From: Nocardia miyunensis NBRC 108239
GTDB lineage: Bacteria; Actinomycetota; Actinomycetes; Mycobacteriales; Mycobacteriaceae
DNA length: 64,000 nt
Assembly (NCBI RefSeq): GCF_001613065.1
Contig: NZ_BDBQ01000060.1
Span: 42,748-106,747, forward strand
Direction of reading: 5' to 3'
Below are positions 37,146-44,211 of this stretch, one piece after another (within the stretch, counting starts at the first letter, position 1; each line of letters starts with the position of its first letter). The notes under the pieces are model-generated. The model was given only the letters and a program-made list of their open reading frames with translations, had not been told where the DNA came from and did no database searches. The position numbers and the translations under genes are program-made.

Positions 37146-38120
37146 TCAGCGCAGCGCCGGGATGACCTCGCGTTCGAACAGCTCGATGCCGGAAGTGTCG
37201 TACGCGGCCTCGGGGAAATTGAGGATCGCGTAGCCCAGGCCCAGATCGCGCAGGGCACTGAGCTGCTCGGTGATCTGATCGGGTGTGCCGTGCGTGATGG
37301 CCTTGTCGATCCAGGCGTCGGCCGCCTGCTGACCGATGACCGGCACCAGGCGCGCGCGCAGTGCGGTGAGGCGGTCCTCGATCTCGGCCTCGGTCGCGCC
37401 GGTCACCACGGTGGTGTTGGCGCTGCGCACGATCGCGTCGAAATCGGTGCCCACATCGGCGCAATGGCCGCGCAGCAGTTCGGATTTGCGGGCGAAATCC
37501 TCGCCGCTGAAGTTGGTGTACTGCGCGTACTTCGCGGCGATCTTCAACGTCACCTTCTCGCCGCCGCCGGCGATCCAGAGCGGAATCCCGCCCTCCTGCA
37601 ACGGAAGCGGCTGCACGATCGCACCGTCGACCTGATAGTGCTTGCCGTCGAGGGTGGCCTCGCCTTTGCTCCACGCCTGCCGGAAGATCTGCACGCCCTC
37701 GTCCAGGCGGGCCAGGCGCTCACCGGCGGTGGGGAAGCCGTATCCGTATGCGCGCCATTCCTGTTCGTACCAGCCCGCGCCGATACCCATCTCGACCCGG
37801 CCACCGGAGATGATGTCCACGGTGGCCGCGACCTTGGCCAGATAGGCCGGATTGCGGTAGCTCATCGCGGTACACATCTGACCGAGCCGGATGCGCTCGG
37901 TGCTCGCCGCGAACGCGGACATCAGCGTCCACGCCTCGTGGGTCGCCTCGGTGGTCGGCACCGGCACGGTATGGAAGTGGTCGAACACCCACAGCGACTC
38001 CCAGTCGTCGTTGGCGTCGGCCCGGCGGGCCAGATCACGCATCACCGTCCACTGTGCCGCGGGTTCGATACCGACCAGATCGAGCCGCCAGCCCTGGGGG
38101 ATGAAGATGCCGAAGCGCAC
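37146..38120 (-). CDS. LLM-class F420-dependent oxidoreductase
   Basis: 324 residues of the luciferase-like monooxygenase (TIM barrel) superfamily. Typical F420-family blocks are visible: MRFGIFIPQGWRLDLVG, ESLWVFDHFHTVPVPTTEAT, RIRLGQMCTAMSYRNPAYLA, SGGRVEMGIGAGWYEQEWRA, and PLWIAGGGEKVTLKIAAKYA. The TIGR03560-like subgroup has this shape. A hydride transfer from F420H2 to an unknown substrate is inferred. GTG start. Single gene with a separate MHYT gene about 120 bases upstream. Confidence 0.93.
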   Translation of the reverse strand: MRFGIFIPQGWRLDLVGIEPAAQWTVMRDLARRADANDDWESLWVFDHFHTVPVPTTEATHEAWTLMSAFAASTERIRLGQMCTAMSYRNPAYLAKVAATVDIISGGRVEMGIGAGWYEQEWRAYGYGFPTAGERLARLDEGVQIFRQAWSKGEATLDGKHYQVDGAIVQPLPLQEGGIPLWIAGGGEKVTLKIAAKYAQYTNFSGEDFARKSELLRGHCADVGTDFDAIVRSANTTVVTGATEAEIEDRLTALRARLVPVIGQQAADAWIDKAITHGTPDQITEQLSALRDLGLGYAILNFPEAAYDTSGIELFEREVIPALR

Positions 38121-38243
38121 GGTCTACTCCTTCGCGTCCGTGGGGTCCGGGATGGACCCCGGCCGCGGCGGGTCGCGCCGCGGCACCGCAGTCCACTGTC
38201 GTGGGTCGGTGCCCGGTCGGCAACTTCTCGCCCGCAGGTCCGA

Positions 38244-39101
38244 TCAGTCGTCGCTCGGTGCGGCCCGCGGCCAGGAGCGCCCGCTGCTGGGCAGGGCGGC
38301 CGGATCGGTGCTCAGCACACGGGGTTTCGCTGGCGAGGGGGTGGCGAGTGCGGCCTCCGCCTCGGCGGTGCCGCGCTCGTCCAGCTCGGCGACGCCGACC
38401 AGCACGATCAGCATCATGGTCACCAGGGTGACGGTCATGATCAACGGGGTGAGCAGCTGCACCGGGTCCACGCCGCTGCCGCCCATCGCCATGTCGTGAG
38501 CGGTGGGCTTGTCCGCGGACATCGAGGCCATGCCGGTGTAGTGCATGCCGCACACCGCCAGACCCATGATCATCGCCGCGCCGAACGTGGCCGCCAGGCC
38601 CTGGACGTGCAGCATGAACCACAGCGCCGCGGTCGCCGCGACGACGGCGATGACCACCGACAGCGCCACGACCGAGAGGCTGTAGTGCATCGCGACGTCC
38701 GACTGCATCGCGAACATGCCCATGTAGTGCATACCCGCCACGCCCAGTCCGGTGACGGCCCCGCCGATCGGCAGCGCGAGCACCTCACGCCGCCAGCGCA
38801 CCACCAGCGACAGTCCGACCCACACCACCACGATGGCGACGACCGCGCTGAGCAGCGTCAGTGGCAAGTTGTATCGGATGTTCGCGCCGTGAATGGAAAA
38901 GCCCAGCATGGCGGTGAAATGCATGACCCAGATCCCGGCGCCGCCGAGTGAGATCGCCGCGGCCACCAGCCAGCCGCCGGGACGTTTCGATTCCCGCGCG
39001 TGGAAGGCGCACCGCAGTCCGAGCACCGAGCCGATGACGGACATGATGTACGCCAAGACCGGGGTCACCCAGCCGTAGCTGAAGTAGTCGAGTTCTAGCA
39101 C
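38244..39101 (-). CDS. MHYT-domain membrane protein (stand-alone)
   Basis: 285 residues, seven helices. The three MHYT repeats show as GIWVMHFTAMLGF, GVAGMHYMGMFAMQ and AVCGMHYTGMASMS: each places Met and His near the outer membrane face, proposed to bind copper and sense O2, CO or NO. In many bacteria MHYT is joined to GGDEF/EAL or kinase output domains; here only a short acidic, Ser/Pro-rich tail follows, so any signal must pass to a separate partner. It is next to the HypX-like gene, which makes a CO-linked role an open idea. Confidence 0.92.
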   Translation of the reverse strand: MLELDYFSYGWVTPVLAYIMSVIGSVLGLRCAFHARESKRPGGWLVAAAISLGGAGIWVMHFTAMLGFSIHGANIRYNLPLTLLSAVVAIVVVWVGLSLVVRWRREVLALPIGGAVTGLGVAGMHYMGMFAMQSDVAMHYSLSVVALSVVIAVVAATAALWFMLHVQGLAATFGAAMIMGLAVCGMHYTGMASMSADKPTAHDMAMGGSGVDPVQLLTPLIMTVTLVTMMLIVLVGVAELDERGTAEAEAALATPSPAKPRVLSTDPAALPSSGRSWPRAAPSDD

Positions 39102-39178
39102 GTGGCACTTCCAAATTTCCTTGAACGAGAGATCGCAGGGACCCTAGTTCAACTTGTCGAGTATGGGAAGCTCGATGT

Positions 39179-40864
39179 TTACCCGAGGAGATACGCCGGT
39201 GTGACCATCGGGCGGACGTTGTAGACGAAGTTCTGCCGAGACTCGTGATAGCTCTCGTCGGGCGCGAAGAAGTTTCGGTGCATCTGGGTCAGCTCCTCTT
39301 CCCGGTACGCGGCAAGGGGTTTGGCGGCTTCATCGGCCGCGCGGCGCTGCTTCTTGGCCAGCAGACGCTCGGCCAGCTCAGGTGCCGCGGCCAGGGCGGC
39401 GGCCTCCTGCCGCGCCCAGGTCCAGAACTCGCCCGCGCTGCCCGGGATCGCGTAGTCGGCCAGGCCCAGGGACACCGCCTCGCGCGCGCCGACCGGCAGG
39501 GGAGTGCCGGTGAGCCGGGCGGCCTCGGCCGCGCCGACGCGCCGCGGCAGCGAGTAGGTCCAGTACTCCGAGCCGTATAGCCCCATCAACCGGTAGTGCG
39601 GGTTGAGCACGACCGATTCGCGGCACCAGATCTCGTCGGCGGCCAGGGCGAGCATCACCCCGCCCGCGGCGGCGTTGCCGGTGAGCGCGGAGATGACGAG
39701 TTTGTCGGTCGTGGTCAGGATGGCCTCGACCAGATCGTCCATGGCGGTGATGTTGCGCCAGGATTCCTGCGCCGGATCGGCGGCGGCCTCGATGACGTTG
39801 AGGTGAATGCCGTTGGAGAAGAAGTCCCGGGCCGGGCCGAGCACCAGCACGTCCACCGGGCGGCGGCTGGCCTGGCGGTAGGCGTCGAGCAGGCGGCGGC
39901 ACTGCCGGGTGTCCATCGCGCCGCCGGCGAAGGCGAATTCGAGGTAGCCGACGCCGGCGTCCTCGCGGTAACGCAGTTCGGACCAGGTGTCGCGTTCGGC
40001 GGCCTCGGCCGGGGTGATCGGAGCCTCGGGGACGTCGGTGAGTTCGGCGGCCAGCACGTCGGCGGCGGGGCGTTTGAAGGTGGCCGGGCCGCCGGGGACG
40101 CGGCGCGGGCGCAGCTGCGGAAGCCAGATCGCGCCGTCGACGGTCGCGCGGCAGATCGCCCCGTCGCGGGTGGCGACGATCGCGCCGGGCACGCCGCGCA
40201 GCCGGTCCTCGTTGTGGCCGCCGTGGATGAAGTACTCGCGGCCGAACAGCACGTCGACCACTCCGGGCTGGGAGTCGGCGGCGCGTAGTTTGCGCAGGAT
40301 CGCCGCGGTGCTCTCGGTGGACCAGTCGATCCGGCGGAACTGCTGGGAGTGGTAGGGGCGCAACTGTCCGCGCACGTCGGGACGCGTGTAGTCCAGCGGT
40401 TCGGGCTCGTAGTCCCCGGCGAAACGTTCCACGGCCAGCAGTACCGCGCGCACGGCGGCGTCGGCGGCCTCGTTGCGGTACAGCTCGCTCTTGCCGCAGT
40501 CCGCGACGGGGAACGGGACGCTCGCCCAGATCGGGCCAGCGTCCATTTCTTCGACTGCCTGCAGGACGGTGACGCCCCATTCGTCGGCGCCCTCGGAGAT
40601 CGCCCAGTCCAGCGAGGACGGGCCGCGGTCGCCCATCGGGCCGGGGTGCACGATCAGCACCGGGTACCGGGTCCACACGTCCTTCGGGATCGCGGTGGTG
40701 AGCATCGGGGCCAGGATCAGGTCGGGGCGAAAGGAGTCCACGCGCGCTCGCAGCAGATCGTCGCCGAGGGCCAGTTCGACCCCGATGTGATGCCTGTCCC
40801 GCAACTCGGTGTGAACGCGCTGGGTAAGACTGTTGAATGCGCTGGCGACCAGCAGGATGCGCAC
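39179..40864 (-). CDS. HypX/HoxX-like formyltransferase-enoyl-CoA hydratase fusion
   Basis: 561 residues. The N-terminal 280 residues are a formyltransferase fold: ILAPMLTTAIPKDVW, VLIVHPGPMGDRGPSSLDWA, then a C-subdomain-like RRIDWSTESTAAILRKLRAA. The C-terminal half is a crotonase (VLGPARDFFSNGIHLNVIEA, SALTGNAAAGGVMLALAADE, EIWCRESVVLNPHYR). This fusion is HypX, which makes the CO ligand of [NiFe] hydrogenases from N10-formyl-tetrahydrofolate via formyl-CoA under aerobic conditions. GTG 40864 sits behind GGAGGAGCACC, a strong ribosome site, which decides the start. No hydrogenase or other hyp gene is within the window. Confidence 0.9.
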   Translation of the reverse strand: MRILLVASAFNSLTQRVHTELRDRHHIGVELALGDDLLRARVDSFRPDLILAPMLTTAIPKDVWTRYPVLIVHPGPMGDRGPSSLDWAISEGADEWGVTVLQAVEEMDAGPIWASVPFPVADCGKSELYRNEAADAAVRAVLLAVERFAGDYEPEPLDYTRPDVRGQLRPYHSQQFRRIDWSTESTAAILRKLRAADSQPGVVDVLFGREYFIHGGHNEDRLRGVPGAIVATRDGAICRATVDGAIWLPQLRPRRVPGGPATFKRPAADVLAAELTDVPEAPITPAEAAERDTWSELRYREDAGVGYLEFAFAGGAMDTRQCRRLLDAYRQASRRPVDVLVLGPARDFFSNGIHLNVIEAAADPAQESWRNITAMDDLVEAILTTTDKLVISALTGNAAAGGVMLALAADEIWCRESVVLNPHYRLMGLYGSEYWTYSLPRRVGAAEAARLTGTPLPVGAREAVSLGLADYAIPGSAGEFWTWARQEAAALAAAPELAERLLAKKQRRAADEAAKPLAAYREEELTQMHRNFFAPDESYHESRQNFVYNVRPMVTPAYLLG

Positions 40865-41317
40865 GGTGCTCCTCCATCGGGGATGTTTCGGGAACCGCAC
40901 CACGAGCGGGTGGTGGTTCAGTCCGAAACTAGCCAAGTGAGGGCCCGGATGCATCTTTGCGAATGCCATGCGGCATCCGATACGACTGTAGGCCCCCGGG
41001 TTGAGTTGTGTTGGCCGACAAGCCATCCGAGCGCGCGTCGGGTCACATTCCGGACCGTGGCTATCATGAGGCTATCGGTGTGGGCTGAGCGGGGTGGTTC
41101 GAATCGCATAGTGGAGCGCCGCCGAGGCGAGTGGTCTGGAGGAGCGGTCGAGAGACTGGCATCCTGCCAGCAAGCGCATTTCAGTGGTGGTGCGCCGGGG
41201 GCCGCATCCGGTGTCCAGAGGTGTGGACGTTCGCGGGCGAGCGGTCCGGCAGACAGAGACGCTACGCGATCGCGAACCGTCGTGAACAGGGACTTTGGTC
41301 CCCGAATCCGTTGAGCG
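40865..41317. other. Gene-free interval upstream of the HypX-like gene
   Basis: 453 bases between the HypX-like start and the end of the TetR gene. Frames on both strands are short and unsupported. A string resembling a tRNA T-loop (GGTTCGAATC near 41097) has no matching stem. It probably holds the hypX promoter. Confidence 0.45.
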
Positions 41318-41929
41318 TCAACGTAATCGAGCCAATATGACGCTGCGGGCAGTAGATACTACGCTCGCGATCGCAGCTTCGGAAGACATTCCGCACAGAT
41401 CGGTGAGTGTGAAGAATGACTCGGCGCTCATCACCACGGCGAGGTCCTGGCGCATTTGCGTCAACGTCTCAGGAGTGAGATCCGCCAGGGGTTCCAGGGC
41501 GGCCTCGATGAGCCCGAGACGGTAGGCGGGACGCAGGATTTCGGTCGGGCGGACGATGGCCGCGGCCATCGTCGCGCGCACCGCCGGTGCGTGGGTGAGC
41601 ACGTGCCGCAGCAGATATTCCGTCGCGTGGGCGACCCGCTCGGCCGGATCGGTGACGTGCTCGACCGGGGCCATGATCTGCGTTGCGCCCGGCCATGATT
41701 CGTGCATCGCCTCGCGCAGCAGGGTGGCCAGATCGGGGAAGTAGCGGTAGGCGGTGGCCTCGGAAACCCGTGCGGTCCGGGCGACTTCGGGCATGGTCAC
41801 CTCGCCGCCCGCGTCGATGAGGGTGCGCGCCGAGTCCAGGATCGCGCGTCGGGTGCGCTCCTTCTGATTCGCGCGTCCGCCGCGTGTCGCGGTCGATGTG
41901 GATTCGGCCTGTCGGGCCACCTCGCTCAC
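41318..41929 (-). CDS. TetR-family regulator, divergent from a hydrolase/cupin operon
   Basis: 203 residues. HTH region TRRAILDSARTLIDAGGEVT, MPEVARTARVSEATAYRYFP; ligand domain is helical with several Met and His (THAPAVRATMAAAIVRP). GTG start. The 112-base gap to the hydrolase gene contains two strong inverted repeats that are good operators for it, so the regulator probably represses itself and the hydrolase-cupin operon. Confidence 0.92.
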   Translation of the reverse strand: MSEVARQAESTSTATRGGRANQKERTRRAILDSARTLIDAGGEVTMPEVARTARVSEATAYRYFPDLATLLREAMHESWPGATQIMAPVEHVTDPAERVAHATEYLLRHVLTHAPAVRATMAAAIVRPTEILRPAYRLGLIEAALEPLADLTPETLTQMRQDLAVVMSAESFFTLTDLCGMSSEAAIASVVSTARSVILARLR

Positions 41930-41957
41930 CTCCGTAGTCGGTTGATATCGAGAGCAT

Positions 41958-41974
41958 ACTCTCTTCGTGAGAGT
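41958..41974. promoter_or_regulatory. Inverted repeat operator 1 between TetR gene and hydrolase gene
   Basis: ACTCTC-TTCGT-GAGAGT, a perfect 6-bp inverted repeat with a 5-base spacer. Its right half belongs to the 14-base string CGTGAGAGTGGACT (41966-41979), whose exact reverse complement recurs in operator 2. Confidence 0.6.
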
Positions 41975-42010
41975 GGACTTGCATAACGCGATGGGTGCGT
42001 CTACTTTGAT

Positions 42011-42024
42011 GAGAGTCCACTCTC
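42011..42024. promoter_or_regulatory. Inverted repeat operator 2 ahead of the hydrolase gene
   Basis: GAGAGT-CC-ACTCTC, perfect inverted repeat ending 18 bases before the hydrolase ATG. AGTCCACTCTCACG (42014-42027) is the exact reverse complement of 41966-41979, so the two sites form a 62-base mirror arrangement suited to a TetR dimer pair. Confidence 0.62.
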
Positions 42025-42041
42025 ACGAACGAGGAGTCATC

Positions 42042-42821
42042 ATGGCCGCGTATGACATTCGGGTTCCCGGCATCGGTCCGGTGCCCGTCACAGTGACCGA
42101 AACCGGTTCGGGCCCGGTTCATCTGCTGCTGCACGGCGGGGCGGGACCGCAGTCGGTGCAGGAGTTCGCCGAGCGCTACGCCCGAGTGCGGTCGGTGCGG
42201 GTGCTGACACCGGTGCACCCCGGCTTCGGTGGTACGCCCCGGCCCGAGGCGGTATCCACGATCGCCGACCTGGCCACGGTGTACATCGCGCTGCTCGACG
42301 AACTCGGGCTCGACGAGGTGACCGTGATCGGCAATTCGATCGGCGGCTGGATCGCCGCGGAGATGGCATCGCAGGGCAGCGACCGGATCGCCGCGGCGGT
42401 TCTGGTCTGCGCGGTCGGCCTCGAGGTGCCCGGGGTGACGCCCATGGACTTCTTCGGTCTGCGACTCGACGAGATCGCCGACTACAGCTACCACCGGCCC
42501 GACGCCTTCCGGATGGATCCGTCCACCTTCAGCCCGCAGCAGCTCGAGGCGATGGCCGGGAACCGTGTCGCGCTGCAGGTCTACGGCGGTGAGCGGATGG
42601 CCGACCCGGCGCTGACCGAGCGGCTGTCCGGGGTGAAGATCCCGGTGCTGGTGCTTAGCGGCCAGAGCGACCGGATCGCCCCGCCGGAGATCGGGCGGGC
42701 CTACGCCGCCGCCATTCCCGGCGCGCGATACGAGCTGCTACCCGAGACCGGGCATCTGCCGCAGCTGGAAACGCCCGATCAGCTGGTGACGGCCCTCGCG
42801 GCCTTCGCCGCCGGAAAGTAG
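42042..42821 (+). CDS. Alpha/beta-fold hydrolase
   Basis: 259 residues. LLLHGGAGPQSVQEF is the oxyanion region, VTVIGNSIGGWIAAEMAS the nucleophile elbow with Ser in GNSIGG, VLSGQSDRIAPP the acid-bearing turn and PETGHLPQLETPDQL the catalytic His. ATG 42042 has GAGGAG six bases upstream, within operator 2's downstream edge. No signal peptide. The substrate is unknown. It is followed by a cupin gene nine bases later, so both are probably induced together. Confidence 0.92.
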   Translation: MAAYDIRVPGIGPVPVTVTETGSGPVHLLLHGGAGPQSVQEFAERYARVRSVRVLTPVHPGFGGTPRPEAVSTIADLATVYIALLDELGLDEVTVIGNSIGGWIAAEMASQGSDRIAAAVLVCAVGLEVPGVTPMDFFGLRLDEIADYSYHRPDAFRMDPSTFSPQQLEAMAGNRVALQVYGGERMADPALTERLSGVKIPVLVLSGQSDRIAPPEIGRAYAAAIPGARYELLPETGHLPQLETPDQLVTALAAFAAGK

Positions 42822-42830
42822 GTACGAGTC

Positions 42831-43292
42831 GTGACAGAGGTACTGATCACCGGACAGGACAACGCCGAGATCGCACTGACCGGCCCGGTCGTGCTGCGTA
42901 TCCTCGAGGACGGCAGTGCGACCGACCACCGGCTCGGCGTCGCCGAGATCGAGGTCGCCCCGCACACCCAGGGGCCGCCGCAGCATCGGCACGCCCGCCA
43001 CGACGAGGGGTTCTACGTCGTCTCGGGCACAGTGCGTTTCACCGTGGGCGCCACCGACCACGACGTCCCCGCGCGCACCCTGGTCATGGTCCCGCCCGGC
43101 GCGCCGCACACCTTCGCCAACCCCTTCGACGAACCCGCTGTCATGCTGAACACCTTCACCCCCGACCTGTACGTGCAGTACTTCCGCGACCTGCGCGCCA
43201 TGATCGAAGCGGGCGAGCCCATGACCCAGGAGAACGTCGTCGAGGTGATGGCACGTTACGCGACCACACCGGCCGAGGACCACCGGCACTGA
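42831..43292 (+). CDS. Cupin-domain protein
   Basis: 153 residues, one cupin barrel. Motif 1 is PPQHRHARHDEGFYVVSGTV with two His and the Glu ligand, motif 2 is PPGAPHTFANPFDEP with the fourth ligand His, so a metal-binding site is intact. Similar proteins are quercetinase-like or unknown oxygenases. GTG start, nine bases after the hydrolase stop: one operon under the TetR regulator. Confidence 0.9.
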   Translation: MTEVLITGQDNAEIALTGPVVLRILEDGSATDHRLGVAEIEVAPHTQGPPQHRHARHDEGFYVVSGTVRFTVGATDHDVPARTLVMVPPGAPHTFANPFDEPAVMLNTFTPDLYVQYFRDLRAMIEAGEPMTQENVVEVMARYATTPAEDHRH

Positions 43293-44211
43293 GTCCGGAT
43301 TCGCTGCTACCGCCGCAACGTATCCGGCCGTGACACCGGACGATCGGCGGCCCGCCCCGGCGACCCCGGTGTACCGCAGGACATTTCGACCCCACCGCTT
43401 CGTGATTTCGAGACACCCGCGCTCAGGCGCGTAAGCCGTTGCGTATCAACTGATTCCGATCGGACACCGGGATTGCGGGCGCGCGCTACGGATTCACGTT
43501 CTGCGGGAGATGAGTCCTCGTGCCGCGAAGGCGCGACCAGCGCAGGGCACTTCGGCTGGGCGGCGCTGCCGCGAGCATCGCCCCCAGTGGCGGGACGTGC
43601 CGCGGTGGCGACGATTCCGGCCGGTCGGCCGCGAGCCCGCGTCGGCGGCGTACCGGTAGATCGTGCCGACCGGCCGCGACTGATGCCGATCGAGCTCACC
43701 GAGGCCGAGTCGCCGGAGCGGTTGTCCGAGCCGACGCTTGGGCTTGCCTCGCGCCAATGCCGGTGTCCTTCCCCGCAAATGGCCGCTACTGCGGTGTTAT
43801 CCGCAAACCCCTGCGGCAGGTCTTGCGCCCGTGCTTGCGAGACACAATGGCTCGACGCAATTCATCTGCGGCCGAACGGAAACCGGTTCGGCATCGGCGG
43901 GAAGGCCGGGGCGATCTGTGGACCGGAGCTGCCGGTCGGGGTGAGATAAGGCTGCGGAGGCGTCGTCGTCGCGAAACATCTCGCTGTCGTGCGGGTTCCG
44001 GCCGATCCGCTCGAATTGCGCTGTGTACCAGGCGGAATCACGGGCGCGGGCCGTCCGATAGTCGTCGCCATGGCTGAGGGCGTGAGCCGGGATGTGATGT
44101 GAGTGGCCGAAACTCGCCGGGCGGGATCGCCGGTCCTGTCGTACCGGGCCGATAGCGGTGTCCGGGCCGGGGAGTCCTCGTCGCCCTTACCGGACCGAGC
44201 AGGGGGTGTGG
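43293..44211. other. Gene-free interval of about 920 bases
   Basis: No frame has family support on either strand, although Arg-rich open frames exist (for example 43494-43778 minus and 43473-43949 plus). The codon bias is irregular and no start has a good ribosome site with a sensible protein. It could hold decayed coding sequence, an RNA gene or a long promoter region for the sensor kinase. No inverted repeat of note was seen. Confidence 0.45.

Noticed and set aside
41090..41115. GGTTCGAATC string resembling a tRNA T-loop
   Set aside because: Flanking bases do not form a T-stem, and no D-arm, anticodon stem or acceptor stem can be paired around it.
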